8,785 bases of DNA from Oxalobacteraceae bacterium (GCA_947487325.1 CANKWG010000088.1:1-8785), one strand, 5' to 3'. Shown: positions 1 through 7,215, counted from the stretch's first letter. Notes: generated by a model from the sequence alone, not told the origin. Program-made: numbers and translations.

Positions 1-181
1 CCATGACAGCGGCGCCCGCTTTGAGTGCGGCCTGTATGGCGGGGACGGATGCACGTATCCGAGTGTCCTCGGTGATATGCCCTGCATCATCCTGAGGCAC
101 GTTCATATCGGCACGAATAAAAACGCGTTTTCCCTGGAGTTTGTTCTGTTCGACGAGATCACTAAGTCGGTTGAATCGCAT
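1..181 (-). CDS. pgk: phosphoglycerate kinase, N-terminal part (cut by window edge)
   Basis: Sixty codons are visible, reading from an ATG at 181 toward position 1 with no stop, so the gene continues outside the window. The protein begins MRFNRLSDLVEQNKLQGKRV and goes on with FIRADMNVPQ at about residues 21-30, the hallmark N-terminal motif of phosphoglycerate kinase that helps bind 3-phosphoglycerate. A further stretch with DTRIRASVPAIQAAL follows, as in Pgk. The enzyme transfers phosphate from 1,3-bisphosphoglycerate to ADP in the cytoplasm (glycolysis/gluconeogenesis). It lies 110 bases downstream of azlD on the same strand and may have its own promoter in that gap. The ribosome binding site is weak (purine-rich AAAGAAA). 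Family assignment is confident; the rest of the protein cannot be judged. Confidence 0.93.
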   Translation of the reverse strand, partial: MRFNRLSDLVEQNKLQGKRVFIRADMNVPQDDAGHITEDTRIRASVPAIQAALKAGAAVM

Positions 182-223
182 GTCGGATTTCTTTGGTAGG
201 AGTGGCCTTGGGAAAAGCCAGCT

Positions 224-229
224 ATTTTA
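224..229 (-). promoter_or_regulatory. candidate -10 box of a pgk promoter
   Basis: On the minus strand the gap between azlD and pgk contains GGTAAAATAGC; TAAAAT matches five of six bases of the sigma-70 -10 consensus and lies about 43 bases before the pgk ATG. No convincing -35 hexamer is seen at the expected distance. The box would let pgk be expressed independently of the azl genes. Weak evidence from one hexamer. Confidence 0.28.
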
Positions 230-291
230 CCGCAGGCCATACGCGCCGAGACCGTTGCCAGACCGGCATTGCGCTATGGCCAGCCCGTTGC

Positions 292-615
292 TTAGCTGAA
301 CAGGCGAAGCAAGGTAAAACAGGCCATGCCGAAGACCAGCGTCCCCAGCAGATGGCGGGTCTTAAGGAAAAATAACACGGCAGCAATGCCCGCCAACAAC
401 CGGATATTTTTCCAAGGCTCGACCAGAACACCGCCCGAAAGCAGCAGATCGGGCGCCAGAATCGCAGCCAGCGCCACGGCCGGCACAAAACTGAGCGCAT
501 GCTGCAGCCAGTCGGGCATACGCACCGACTGCGCAAACAAGAAAAAAAATCCGCGACCCACCACAGTACTGAGGGTCATGAGGGCAATCAGCAACAGAAA
601 TTCGTTGTTACTCAT
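292..615 (-). CDS. azlD: AzlD-family branched-chain amino acid exporter, small subunit
   Basis: The 107-residue protein (MSNNEFLLLIALMTLSTVVG...) is almost entirely hydrophobic, with three to four likely membrane spans. It carries the features of AzlD proteins: an RG(F) turn after the first span, LSFVPAVALAAILAPDLL in the middle, and a W-K-N-x-R-x-LAG stretch before the next span. AzlD works with AzlC in the inner membrane to export branched-chain amino acids and their analogues. I chose the ATG at 615 over an upstream ATG at 645 because an AGGAG sits eight bases before it (623-627). Its start also overlaps the azlC stop in ATGAGTAA, an arrangement typical of translational coupling. The next gene downstream is pgk. 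Confidence 0.88.
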   Translation of the reverse strand: MSNNEFLLLIALMTLSTVVGRGFFFLFAQSVRMPDWLQHALSFVPAVALAAILAPDLLLSGGVLVEPWKNIRLLAGIAAVLFFLKTRHLLGTLVFGMACFTLLRLFS

Positions 616-1363
616 GCGGCGACTCCTGTCTGGCCGCAGAGGCACGCTGGCTAATCAGTCGATCGGCGGCCACCGCCGCGGCAATACCCAGCACCATCGC
701 CACGAGCAAACCCAACCGGTAAGGCAGTCCAACGCTCATGATCGACACAATGCTGGCCACGATCACGCCGATCACGGTCGGTCGGTTGGCGACCAAGGGC
801 ACGGTGATCGCCAGCAACGCGACCGTACCCGCAAAACCTATCCCCCAGCTGGCGGGAATCTGGCTCGCCAGCAGAATCCCGGCCACCGTACCAAGCTGCC
901 AGGCAGTCCAGTTGGGTATGGCCAGCCCTGTGAAATAGGCGACCTTACCGGCGGTCTTACCCAGAGTGTGCGCGGGATAACGCTGGGGGAAAAAGGCCAT
1001 GATCACATCGACATTGAAATAGCCGTACCAAAGCCGCTGATACCAAGGCAAATGGGCAAAATGCGGGCCGACCACAGCGCTGAAAATCACGAAGCGCAAA
1101 TTAACCATGAAACCCGTAAATACGATCACTCCCAGCGGTACGCTGGCCGCAATCAGCGGCAAGACCGCCAGCTGCGCCGAACCGGCGTAAACGGTGATGG
1201 TCATCAGCAAGGCCTGCCAAATTGTCAGACCCGCCTGCACCATGGCCATACCAGTGACCGTACCCCAAGCAAACAAGCCCGGCATCGTCTGTGTACTGAC
1301 GCGCACCCCGTCCCAGAACGCGGCGCGTTCGCGTTCTGCTACTTCAGTGGGAATAGGATTCAT
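608..1363 (-). CDS. azlC: AzlC-family branched-chain amino acid exporter, large subunit
   Basis: The 251-residue inner-membrane protein has a charged N-terminus and many hydrophobic spans. Recognisable AzlC features are FWDGVRVSTQTMPGLFAWG near residues 16-34, the family signature YAGSAQ at about residues 59-64, and FMVNLRFVIFSA at about residues 84-95. The length is within the usual AzlC range of about 230-260. With AzlD it forms an exporter of branched-chain amino acids. Its last eight bases overlap the azlD start, so the two are probably co-translated. The ATG at 1363 has only a poor ribosome binding site, but no better start is visible. It is divergent from ilvE, which makes the exported compounds, so the context supports the assignment. 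Confidence 0.9.
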   Translation of the reverse strand: MNPIPTEVAERERAAFWDGVRVSTQTMPGLFAWGTVTGMAMVQAGLTIWQALLMTITVYAGSAQLAVLPLIAASVPLGVIVFTGFMVNLRFVIFSAVVGPHFAHLPWYQRLWYGYFNVDVIMAFFPQRYPAHTLGKTAGKVAYFTGLAIPNWTAWQLGTVAGILLASQIPASWGIGFAGTVALLAITVPLVANRPTVIGVIVASIVSIMSVGLPYRLGLLVAMVLGIAAAVAADRLISQRASAARQESPHE

Positions 1364-1599
1364 GAAAAGTGATTAAAAATTCAGCAGATATAGCCAACGG
1401 GCAACCCGACATTCTAAGTGCCTGCTTAAAAATTGTCCCGAGCCGCCTGAGGGCCGCCGCTAACAAACCGGCTCTGAGTAAACCCCTTTTATATTGAACC
1501 GACGCTGCTGCCCAACGCGGGGCTTTCGCTTTCGGTGTTTTATGTCGGCGCTTCCATGGCAAAGCACCATCAGCCTAACGAGACAGGCGCTGAATCCGT
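1364..1599. other. intergenic region between azlC and ilvE
   Basis: I see no convincing gene here. A minus-strand open frame (1344-1562) overlaps the azlC start, has unnatural Arg/Lys/Ala-rich composition and is rejected. The stretch should hold the azlCD promoter and any regulator site. It contains a TATATT hexamer (1490-1495, plus strand) and a short GC-rich inverted repeat of the form GCCC-loop-GGGC followed by TTTCGCTTT around 1510-1532. That could fold in a leader RNA, but it is too short to call an attenuator. No leader peptide rich in branched-chain residues was found. Confidence 0.4.
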
Positions 1600-1605
1600 T
1601 AAAAT
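1600..1605 (+). promoter_or_regulatory. candidate -10 box of the ilvE promoter
   Basis: The sequence CCGTTAAAATCCG contains TAAAAT, five of six matches to the -10 consensus, 33 bases before the ilvE ATG. Transcription would start near 1612, giving a short leader of about 27 bases. A good -35 hexamer is not seen 16-18 bases upstream, so activator dependence or a different promoter is possible. Confidence 0.35.
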
Positions 1606-1625
1606 CCGTGTTTTGCAATATTGAC

Positions 1626-1631
1626 GGGAGA
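1626..1631 (+). promoter_or_regulatory. ribosome binding site of ilvE
   Basis: GGGAGA lies seven bases before the ATG at 1639. It decides the start: the in-frame TTG at 1621 lies upstream of this site and the ATG at 1645 is too far from it, so 1639 is preferred. Confidence 0.6.
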
Positions 1632-1638
1632 ATGTTTC

Positions 1639-2559
1639 ATGTCCATGGCTGACCGCGACGGCAAGATCTGGAAAGACGGTCATATGATCGAGTGGCGCGA
1701 TGCCACTTTGCATATGCTGACCCACAGCCTGCACTATGGCATGGCGATTTTCGAAGGTGTACGCGCCTACAAAACCGTTGATGGCACGGCGATTTTCCGC
1801 CTGAAAGAACATACGCAGCGCCTGTTCAATTCAGCAAAAATTTTCCAGATGCAGATGCCCTACGATATGGAAACGCTGATGGCTGCACAACTCGATGTCG
1901 TGCGCGCCAACAAGCTGGAGTCCTGCTACATCCGTCCGCTGGCCTGGATAGGCTCGGAAAAAATGGGCGTCTCGGCGCGCGGCAATACGATTCACGTCTC
2001 GATCGCCGCCTGGCCGTGGGGCGCTTATCTGGGCGAAGAAGGTCTGGCCAAAGGCATACGCGTCAAAACTTCGTCATTCACCCGTCACCATGTAAACGTC
2101 TCCATGGTCCGCGCAAAAGCCAGTGGCTATTACATCAATTCCATTCTGGCGAATCAGGAAGTCACCGCCGAGGGTTACGACGAAGCGCTGCTGCTAGACA
2201 CCGAAGGCTATGTGTCCGAGGGCGCGGGCGAGAATGTCTTTATCGTCAAAGCCGGCAAGATTTATACGCCTGATCTGGCCAGCTGCCTCGATGGCATTAC
2301 CCGTGATTCCGTGCTCACTATGGCGCGCGACTTGGGTATTGAAATCATTGAAAAGCGCATCACGCGCGATGAAATTTACTGTGCCGATGAAGCCTTCTTC
2401 ACAGGCACCGCGGCCGAAGTCACCCCGATACGAGAACTCGACAATCGTACGATTGGTACCGGCAGCCGTGGACCTGTCACTGAAAAACTGCAATCGCTTT
2501 TCTTTGACGTAGTGGGCGGCAAGGCAACAAAATACAAACACTGGCTGACCCCTGTCTGA
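1639..2559 (+). CDS. ilvE: branched-chain amino acid aminotransferase
   Basis: The 306-residue protein is a class IV, fold-type IV PLP aminotransferase that interconverts Leu/Ile/Val and their 2-oxo acids with glutamate/2-oxoglutarate, in the last step of branched-chain amino acid synthesis. It begins MSMADRDGKIWKDG, followed by THSLHYGMAIFEGVRAY, the IlvE signature near residues 29-45. Lys160 in MVRAKASGYY is the expected Schiff-base lysine. EGYVSEGAGENVF and FFTGTAAEVTPIRELD carry the PLP-phosphate and substrate-loop residues. The length equals that of typical proteobacterial IlvE. No frameshift or missing motif is seen. It starts the plus-strand cluster and is back to back with the azlCD exporter genes. 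Confidence 0.97.
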   Translation: MSMADRDGKIWKDGHMIEWRDATLHMLTHSLHYGMAIFEGVRAYKTVDGTAIFRLKEHTQRLFNSAKIFQMQMPYDMETLMAAQLDVVRANKLESCYIRPLAWIGSEKMGVSARGNTIHVSIAAWPWGAYLGEEGLAKGIRVKTSSFTRHHVNVSMVRAKASGYYINSILANQEVTAEGYDEALLLDTEGYVSEGAGENVFIVKAGKIYTPDLASCLDGITRDSVLTMARDLGIEIIEKRITRDEIYCADEAFFTGTAAEVTPIRELDNRTIGTGSRGPVTEKLQSLFFDVVGGKATKYKHWLTPV

Positions 2560-2574
2560 TTCAAGGATTAACGA

Positions 2575-2766
2575 ATGACACAGTCATCTTCAGTTGTAGA
2601 ACTTGATAGCTCAGATCTGCCAGCCTACTGCCCGAACAAGGCCATGCCGGCGTGGTCCTCGCACCCGCGCGTCTCTCTGGATTTTAATGATCAGGGACAA
2701 GCAAAATGTCCGTATTGCAGCACCCAGTATCAGCTCAAGCCCGGCGCTCACGCTCACGGACACTGA
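2575..2766 (+). CDS. small CHCC zinc-finger domain protein
   Basis: This 63-residue protein carries one zf-CHCC type domain (the NDUFS6-like family): Cys19, His30, then the knuckle Cys45-Pro-Tyr-Cys48, spaced as in the family. The C-terminus is His-rich (GAHAHGH). Such tiny proteins are widespread in proteobacteria and typically follow ilvE in betaproteobacteria. Homology to the zinc-binding subunit of mitochondrial complex I is known, but the bacterial role is not. It starts 15 bases after the ilvE stop with AAGGA (2563-2567) seven bases before the ATG, so it is almost certainly in one operon with ilvE. Confidence 0.9.
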   Translation: MTQSSSVVELDSSDLPAYCPNKAMPAWSSHPRVSLDFNDQGQAKCPYCSTQYQLKPGAHAHGH

Positions 2767-2835
2767 TACCGAAGAGACTTGGCAGCCGTGGCATGGGTGG
2801 CCACGCTGTCCTGTATAAAAAAAGATAAGCTGCTC

Positions 2836-3273
2836 ATGCCCAGTCCAATTCGAATTTTCGCTACTGCCGACGATGTGGAACACGCGTTCTACGATGCTAT
2901 TGCGCGCGCGGATCTGGAGAGTCTGATGGCGCTATGGGCGGATGATGATGAAATCAGCTGCGTGCATCCAGGCGCACCCCGCCTTCAGGGCCATGCCGCC
3001 ATCCGCGAATCTTGGGAAATGATTTTCGAGCGTGGCCCGGTACATATCCGTCCGCGTCATCTGCACGTGAACCAGAATATGAGTAGCGCCGTTCACAGTC
3101 TGATCGAAGAAGTAAAGACACCCGATGACCCAGACTGGCAGCAAGCCCACATCGTCGCCACCAATGTTTATCTCAAAACACCGCAAGGCTGGCGCATGGT
3201 GGTACACCACGCATCGATCGCGCCCGGCGTACCCGCTGATGAGCAAGCCAGTGGTTCAGGCGTGCTGCACTGA
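2836..3273 (+). CDS. NTF2-like / SnoaL-type protein
   Basis: The 145-residue protein has the cone-shaped NTF2-like fold by sequence: an N-terminal helix pair with AFYDAIARADLESLMALWADDDEISCVHPG, then G-H-A-A-I-R-E-S-W, and paired strands ending in WRMVVHHASIAP. This matches the SnoaL_3/DUF4440-like group. Members bind small ligands or act as enzymes of diverse function; no specific substrate can be read. The ATG at 2836 is preferred because the sequence homologous to the family starts just after it. A TTG at 2779 would add 19 residues of unfamily-like sequence. The ribosome binding site is weak. Its TGA stop shares the A with the ATG of the next gene (TGATG), so translation is coupled to the YheT-type hydrolase. 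Confidence 0.82.
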   Translation: MPSPIRIFATADDVEHAFYDAIARADLESLMALWADDDEISCVHPGAPRLQGHAAIRESWEMIFERGPVHIRPRHLHVNQNMSSAVHSLIEEVKTPDDPDWQQAHIVATNVYLKTPQGWRMVVHHASIAPGVPADEQASGSGVLH

Positions 3274-4268
3274 TGGATTACCGCGCACCGTTCTGGCTGC
3301 CGGGCGGACATCTGCAAACCATCTATCCGGCCAAATGCATCAGCCCGCCTGAAGTCACACTGCACCGCGAACGATGGGATACCACTGATGGTGATTTCAT
3401 CGATGTTGATTTTGTCGAAGGCCTGCCGGGCAAACCCTTCATCACGCTCTTTCACGGACTCGAGGGTTCCTCGTCAAGTCACTATGCGCGCGCCATCCTG
3501 CATTACATCGAGTCGATGGGCTGGTCAGGTGCGGTACCGCACTTTCGCGGCTGCTCTGGCGAACTCAATCGCGCGCCACGTTTCTATCATTCCGGTGATG
3601 CCACTGAAATCGACTGGATTCTGCGGCGCATGGCGGGTCATCCCCAGGTACGCAATGCCTCCGATTTTTTTGCAGTCGGCATCTCGCTAGGGGGCAACGC
3701 CCTCTTGCGCTGGCTGGGTGAGTTCGCCGAAGACACTGAGTTTGTGGATGCTGCCTGCGCTATATCGGCACCGCTTGATCTCGCCGCAGGAGGCGCTGCA
3801 CTGTCGCGTGGCGTGAACATGATTTATACGCGCGCATTCCTTCAGACTCTGAAACCCAAGTGCCTGCAAAAGCTCGAACAATTCCCAAAACTCTTTGACA
3901 AAGAACGCATGCTGGCGGCACGCGATCTATATGAATTCGATAACGTCGTAACAGCGCCGCTGCATGGCTACCGCGACACGAATGATTATTGGGACAGAGC
4001 CAGCGCAAAACACGTTCTGGGTGATATCACTGTGCCCACGCTGGTAATGAATGCCCGAAATGATCCTTTCCTGCCGGCGCGACATCTGCCACGTAAGGCC
4101 TCTTCATCCGTCATTCTGGAATATCCAGCACAAGGTGGCCATGTAGGATTTTCGAGTGGTTATCCGCCGGGCTCTTTGGAATGGCTGCCAAAGCGGCTAG
4201 TGCGTTTTCTTTCGGATCAGGTCTTGCTGCAACCCAGCACACCGGCCGGCATGATTTACGCGCGCTGA
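3273..4268 (+). CDS. yheT: YheT-family alpha/beta hydrolase
   Basis: The 331-residue protein belongs to the COG0429/YheT branch of alpha/beta hydrolases. It begins with FWLPGGHLQTIYP, a family hallmark. The oxyanion-region motif HGLEG is at residues 61-65, the nucleophile elbow G-I-S-L-G-G-N places the catalytic serine at 138, a fitting acid is Asp264 in NARNDPF, and His290 in GGHVGF completes the triad. Relatives are esterase-like enzymes of uncertain physiological substrate. There is no signal peptide, so it is probably cytoplasmic. It overlaps the NTF2-like gene by one base and is followed after six bases by the next gene. The symbol marks family membership, not a proven role. Confidence 0.88.
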   Translation: MDYRAPFWLPGGHLQTIYPAKCISPPEVTLHRERWDTTDGDFIDVDFVEGLPGKPFITLFHGLEGSSSSHYARAILHYIESMGWSGAVPHFRGCSGELNRAPRFYHSGDATEIDWILRRMAGHPQVRNASDFFAVGISLGGNALLRWLGEFAEDTEFVDAACAISAPLDLAAGGAALSRGVNMIYTRAFLQTLKPKCLQKLEQFPKLFDKERMLAARDLYEFDNVVTAPLHGYRDTNDYWDRASAKHVLGDITVPTLVMNARNDPFLPARHLPRKASSSVILEYPAQGGHVGFSSGYPPGSLEWLPKRLVRFLSDQVLLQPSTPAGMIYAR

Positions 4269-4274
4269 TTTGCG

Positions 4275-4877
4275 ATGGATGAGATCGTCAAACAAGCGAT
4301 GGCGAAATGGCCATCCGTTCCACATTGTTACGGCTGGCTGGCGCTGGATGCGCGCGGTGCCTTTCGCATGCGCGATGAAGCCGCGCAGCGAGCGAATAGC
4401 CCAGGCGACATCATTCGCCATACCTCACTGTTGAACTTCATTTATCGAAACTACGCGCGCGATGAACGCGGCGCGTGGTTTTTTCAAAATGGCCCGCAGC
4501 GCGTGTATGTGGAACTTGAAACAACACCCTTCATCGCGCGAACGGATCCGTCGCATCAGTTTGTTCTACACGATGGCGAGGCGATGTCGGATATTGATGA
4601 GATTTGCCTGACCGAACATGGGCAGCTGGTATTAATTAATAGCCGACAAATTGCCATGCTGGATGATCGCGATCTGGCGCAATGCCTGCCGCTCTTGAAG
4701 CTACATGGACAAAGCATCCATGATGATCAGCTGATGCACTGGCTGGCATCGCCGACTAATGATCTCAGTCTACGTATACTTCAGAGGGATGTACCTGTAC
4801 GTTGGATACAGAGCGATAGGTTGGCGTCGAGTTTTGGATTTCTCAGGAAACCAGTAGTGCTTGATGGCCTCAATTGA
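4275..4877 (+). CDS. conserved protein of unknown function (often labelled DUF2946 family)
   Basis: A 200-residue soluble protein with no signal peptide or membrane span. It contains MDEIVKQAMAKWPSVPHCYG at the N-terminus, followed by WLALDARG, and WFFQNGPQRVYVELETTPF in the middle (about residues 71-89). I recognise these blocks from betaproteobacterial hypothetical proteins found beside yheT-like genes. The DUF2946 label comes from memory and is uncertain. The C-terminal half (LTEHGQLVLINSRQIAMLDDRDLAQCLP...) is more variable. It starts six bases after the YheT gene and ends the plus-strand cluster, facing the protease gene across 35 bases. No function can be given. Confidence 0.75.
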   Translation: MDEIVKQAMAKWPSVPHCYGWLALDARGAFRMRDEAAQRANSPGDIIRHTSLLNFIYRNYARDERGAWFFQNGPQRVYVELETTPFIARTDPSHQFVLHDGEAMSDIDEICLTEHGQLVLINSRQIAMLDDRDLAQCLPLLKLHGQSIHDDQLMHWLASPTNDLSLRILQRDVPVRWIQSDRLASSFGFLRKPVVLDGLN

Positions 4878-4912
4878 TAACGCGATCTACAAGCAGGAAT
4901 CTCGCTACGTAA
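4878..4912. other. convergent gap between two genes
   Basis: Thirty-five bases separate the stops of two convergent genes. A GCGAT/ATCTCGC pair, partly running into the gap, can form only a short bulged stem with a long loop and has no T-run, so I do not call a terminator. Confidence 0.3.
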
Positions 4913-6445
4913 TCATCGCCTCTTGGTCTGCGACATTAACTCCTGCCAAGCCGCCTGCAATTCACGTTCACGCGCATCAATCATGGCCTGATCGTAAAAC
5001 GACGCATCGGATGACGTACGTGCAATCCTGAGTTGCTCCAGCGCAGAGGGCAAGGCACCCGAAAGAAAGTAAAACTCAGCCAGCGCCAGATGCTGCAAGG
5101 CCTGCTTGCCCTGCTCTGCATACACTCGCGCCAATGCACGCTGCACACCGGCGTCCTGACGATATAGCTGCGACTGGTCGCGCAGAAACGCTGCGGCAAC
5201 TTCTTTCTTGCCCGCCGCCAGCAGAGTTTCCGCATACTGCATCGTCAGCGCGCGGGATAGAGGAAATCGATTACGCCCCTCGGTCGCCAGCGCCAATGCC
5301 TGCTCTGCCTGACCTCTGAGCAGACGATATTCAATATTCATACTCAACAAGGCCGGCGATGACGGCGTCGATGTCTCGCGAGCGACATCGGCATGCAAGG
5401 CTTCGAGCAAGGTACTGGCGCGGGCCGCATCCTTTTGACGCAAAGCAATCATAGCCAAGCCGTAACGCGCACCCATGATCTGTGCTCGCACACCTTGTTG
5501 CAGCTGCTCGGTAAAAATTACCGTCGCGTCACGCCATCCCTGCACAGTGTCATCTTGTAAAACACGCGCACGTGCCTTGACCAGAGAAAACTCAAGACTA
5601 TCGAGACGCTGACGGTAAGGCATGTCACGAATACGTGCCTCAATGTCAGCGATACGCTCGGTTGTCAGCGGGTGCGTGCGCAAATAGGAAGGCGCAGAAC
5701 TGCTGCGACTGCGGCTGGCAGCGTCCAATCGCCCAAAAAAAGCCACCATGCCATTAACCTCAAAGCCAGAACTACGCAATAGATTCAGACCAATCCGATC
5801 CGCCTCGCGTTCGGCATCTCTGCCAAAGCTCAACTGTCGTTGCGCTGCCAAGCCGGTACCGCCCATCATGGCCGCCATGGAAAGGTCCGGACTAGTACGC
5901 GCTGCCAGCACAGCAAGCAGCAGACCGGCGAGCGGCAGCAAGGCATCTTGGCGTTGATTGCCAATCATGCGCGCAATGTGCCGCTGCGAGACGTGACCAA
6001 TTTCGTGCGCTAGGACTGAGGCCAGCTCAGATTCGGACTGCGAGGCCAGAATCAGTCCGGTATGCACACCAATGAAACCGCCGGGAAGCGCGAACGCATT
6101 CAATGAAGGATCGCGCACGGCAAAAAACATGAAGTCATAACCCGCATCGCCCCGCGCTTCCGCGCTCGAGGAAAGCAACACCCCGCCGGCCTGATTCAAA
6201 TAGTCCAACACGATGGGGTCGCTGACGTAGTCGCGGTCGCGGCGGATGTTGTTCATCACCTGCTCGCCCAGCCGGCGCTCCATCAGGGGCGACAGCTCCT
6301 CGCCGTCTGTCCCACCCAGATTAGGCAAGGCCTGCGCCTGCAAAACCGACGGTGTCAGCAGCGCTGGCGCGGAAAATGCAAGCACAGCAGCTGCCAAAAG
6401 GCGCAATATAGGCCTGCCCCTAGGAGGACGAAGACGAGGTTTCAT
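4913..6445 (-). CDS. bepA: BepA-like periplasmic M48 metalloprotease with TPR-like repeats
   Basis: The 510-residue precursor has a basic N-terminus, a hydrophobic stretch (about residues 14-32) and a likely signal-peptidase site after VLQAQA near residue 39, so it acts in the periplasm. The M48 zinc site is complete: H147-E-I-G-H151, glutamate 212 in the E-x-x-x-D block ending at Asp216, and His258 in RTHPLTTERI, corresponding to the His-switch of BepA. PGGFIGVHTGL precedes the active site. From about residue 300 on, Ala/Leu-rich helical repeats look like TPRs. BepA (YfgC) helps or degrades stalled outer-membrane proteins such as LptD at the BAM complex. The ATG at 6445 is preferred over 6481 because the signal peptide starts properly there, although its ribosome binding site is poor. 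Confidence 0.9.
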   Translation of the reverse strand: MKPRLRPPRGRPILRLLAAAVLAFSAPALLTPSVLQAQALPNLGGTDGEELSPLMERRLGEQVMNNIRRDRDYVSDPIVLDYLNQAGGVLLSSSAEARGDAGYDFMFFAVRDPSLNAFALPGGFIGVHTGLILASQSESELASVLAHEIGHVSQRHIARMIGNQRQDALLPLAGLLLAVLAARTSPDLSMAAMMGGTGLAAQRQLSFGRDAEREADRIGLNLLRSSGFEVNGMVAFFGRLDAASRSRSSSAPSYLRTHPLTTERIADIEARIRDMPYRQRLDSLEFSLVKARARVLQDDTVQGWRDATVIFTEQLQQGVRAQIMGARYGLAMIALRQKDAARASTLLEALHADVARETSTPSSPALLSMNIEYRLLRGQAEQALALATEGRNRFPLSRALTMQYAETLLAAGKKEVAAAFLRDQSQLYRQDAGVQRALARVYAEQGKQALQHLALAEFYFLSGALPSALEQLRIARTSSDASFYDQAMIDARERELQAAWQELMSQTKRR

Positions 6446-6447
6446 GG

Positions 6448-6456
6448 TGCTATGAT
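6448..6456 (+). promoter_or_regulatory. candidate extended -10 promoter for moaC
   Basis: TG-C-TATGAT is an extended -10 element (TGn followed by a five-of-six -10 match) located 51 bases before the moaC ATG. Extended -10 promoters can work without a -35 box, and none is seen here. Transcription would begin near 6463 and give a leader of about 45 bases. The element lies immediately upstream of the protease start, so the two divergent promoters must overlap. Confidence 0.38.
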
Positions 6457-6507
6457 ACCTGCAACCAATTTTCGTTCGCATCGCCTTTCTTTAGATACAT
6501 TTTCAGC

Positions 6508-7026
6508 ATGAGCTCAGCCAAAAATCCACCCAATCCCGCCAACGATAACGGCGGCCTCACCCATTTCGACGCCACCGGACAGGCCCATATGGTCGACGTT
6601 GGCGCAAAAAATGAAACGCACCGCGTCGCTATCGCCAGCGGCATCATCCGTATGCTGCCGCAGACGCTGGCCATCATCACCGCAGGCACCGCAAAAAAAG
6701 GCGATGTACTGGGTATCGCCCGCATCGCCGCCATCATGGCAGCCAAGCGAACCAGTGATCTGATTCCTCTATGTCACCCGCTTGCACTGACCCGCGTTGC
6801 GGTCGAGTTCACGATAGAAGAAGCCGATGCCAGCATCATGTGCAACGCACAGGTGGAGACTTACGGCAAAACCGGCGTAGAAATGGAAGCACTCACCGCC
6901 GTTCAGGTGGGCCTGCTTACCATTTACGACATGTGCAAAGCCGTTGATCGCGGCATGGTGATGTCAGATATTCGCGTGATGGAAAAACAGGGTGGGAAGT
7001 CGGGGCATTGGAAGGTGGAATCGTAA
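6508..7026 (+). CDS. moaC: cyclic pyranopterin monophosphate synthase
   Basis: The 172-residue protein is MoaC, which converts the GTP-derived 3',8-cyclo intermediate made by MoaA into cyclic pyranopterin monophosphate in molybdenum cofactor synthesis. Family blocks are complete: LTHFDATGQAHMVDVGAK (about residues 17-34), KGDVLGIARIAAIMAAKRT, LIPLCHPLALT with its conserved Cys-His, GVEMEALTAVQVGLLTIYDM, CKAVDRGM and the C-terminal GGKSGHWKVE. About 15 extra residues precede the usual start; no Shine-Dalgarno is evident before the ATG at 6508, but no better start exists. The gene stands alone here without other moa genes. Its 3' end (6902-7026) recurs in diverged form at 8661-8782. Confidence 0.96.
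   Translation: MSSAKNPPNPANDNGGLTHFDATGQAHMVDVGAKNETHRVAIASGIIRMLPQTLAIITAGTAKKGDVLGIARIAAIMAAKRTSDLIPLCHPLALTRVAVEFTIEEADASIMCNAQVETYGKTGVEMEALTAVQVGLLTIYDMCKAVDRGMVMSDIRVMEKQGGKSGHWKVES
6902..7026 (+). repeat. direct repeat, copy A: 3' end of intact moaC
   Basis: This stretch aligns with 8661-8782. By hand I count 15 mismatches in 117 aligned bases, then one 3-base gap before a shared CGTAA containing the stop codon. The longest identical run is 22 bases (6920-6941 with 8679-8700). Upstream of 6902 the similarity fades, so the repeat is limited to the gene end. Confidence 0.9.
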
Positions 7027-7056
7027 GGACTAACACCGAGGCTACGAAACTTCAGC

Positions 7057-7076
7057 GACAGGGACAGGTTCCCGTC
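7057..7076. repeat. short inverted repeat after moaC
   Basis: GAC-a-GGGA at 7057-7064 pairs with TCCC-GTC at 7070-7076 around a five-base loop, with one bulged base. It is 31 bases past the moaC stop. There is no T-run behind it, so it is at best a weak terminator; it may be chance. Confidence 0.3.
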
Positions 7077-7098
7077 AGTAAGTCATTCAACACTCGGC

Positions 7099-7215
7099 AT
7101 GACGCTGAGCGATGAGCAAGGCGCCCAGATGGATCAAGGAAGGTTCGTCTCACTAAGACTGGATGAACGCACCACGCTCGTATCCGGCCGCACCATCATA
7201 CGGAAACTGGCTTGA
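7099..7215 (+). pseudogene. possible N-terminal scrap of an IS5-type transposase
   Basis: The small frame starts MTLSDEQGAQMDQ, which resembles the opening of many IS5-family transposases (MTLSDEQWAxMEP...). The match is confined to roughly a dozen residues; what follows does not look like transposase and a stop comes after 38 codons. No terminal inverted repeat or target duplication is visible. It could be a relic or pure chance. Confidence 0.2.

Noticed and set aside
222..536. Minus-strand frame overlapping azlD
   Set aside because: Shadow of azlD in another frame; Trp/Cys/Arg-rich with no family features.
326..1372. Long plus-strand open frame of 348 codons opposite azlC and azlD
   Set aside because: It is rich in Arg, His, Gln and Gly with no recognisable domain, and lies wholly antisense to two well-recognised membrane-protein genes.
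1500..1535. Attenuator or terminator in the ilvE leader
   Set aside because: The GCCC/GGGC stem is only four pairs and lies upstream of the likely ilvE transcription start, with no leader peptide.
1344..1562. 72-codon minus-strand frame in the azlC-ilvE gap
   Set aside because: Overlaps the azlC start in another frame, low-complexity basic composition and no ribosome binding site.
7027..7100. tRNA gene or tRNA-type attachment site after moaC
   Set aside because: No cloverleaf, TTCGA-type arm or acceptor-stem pairing was found; the repeated gene end is moaC itself.
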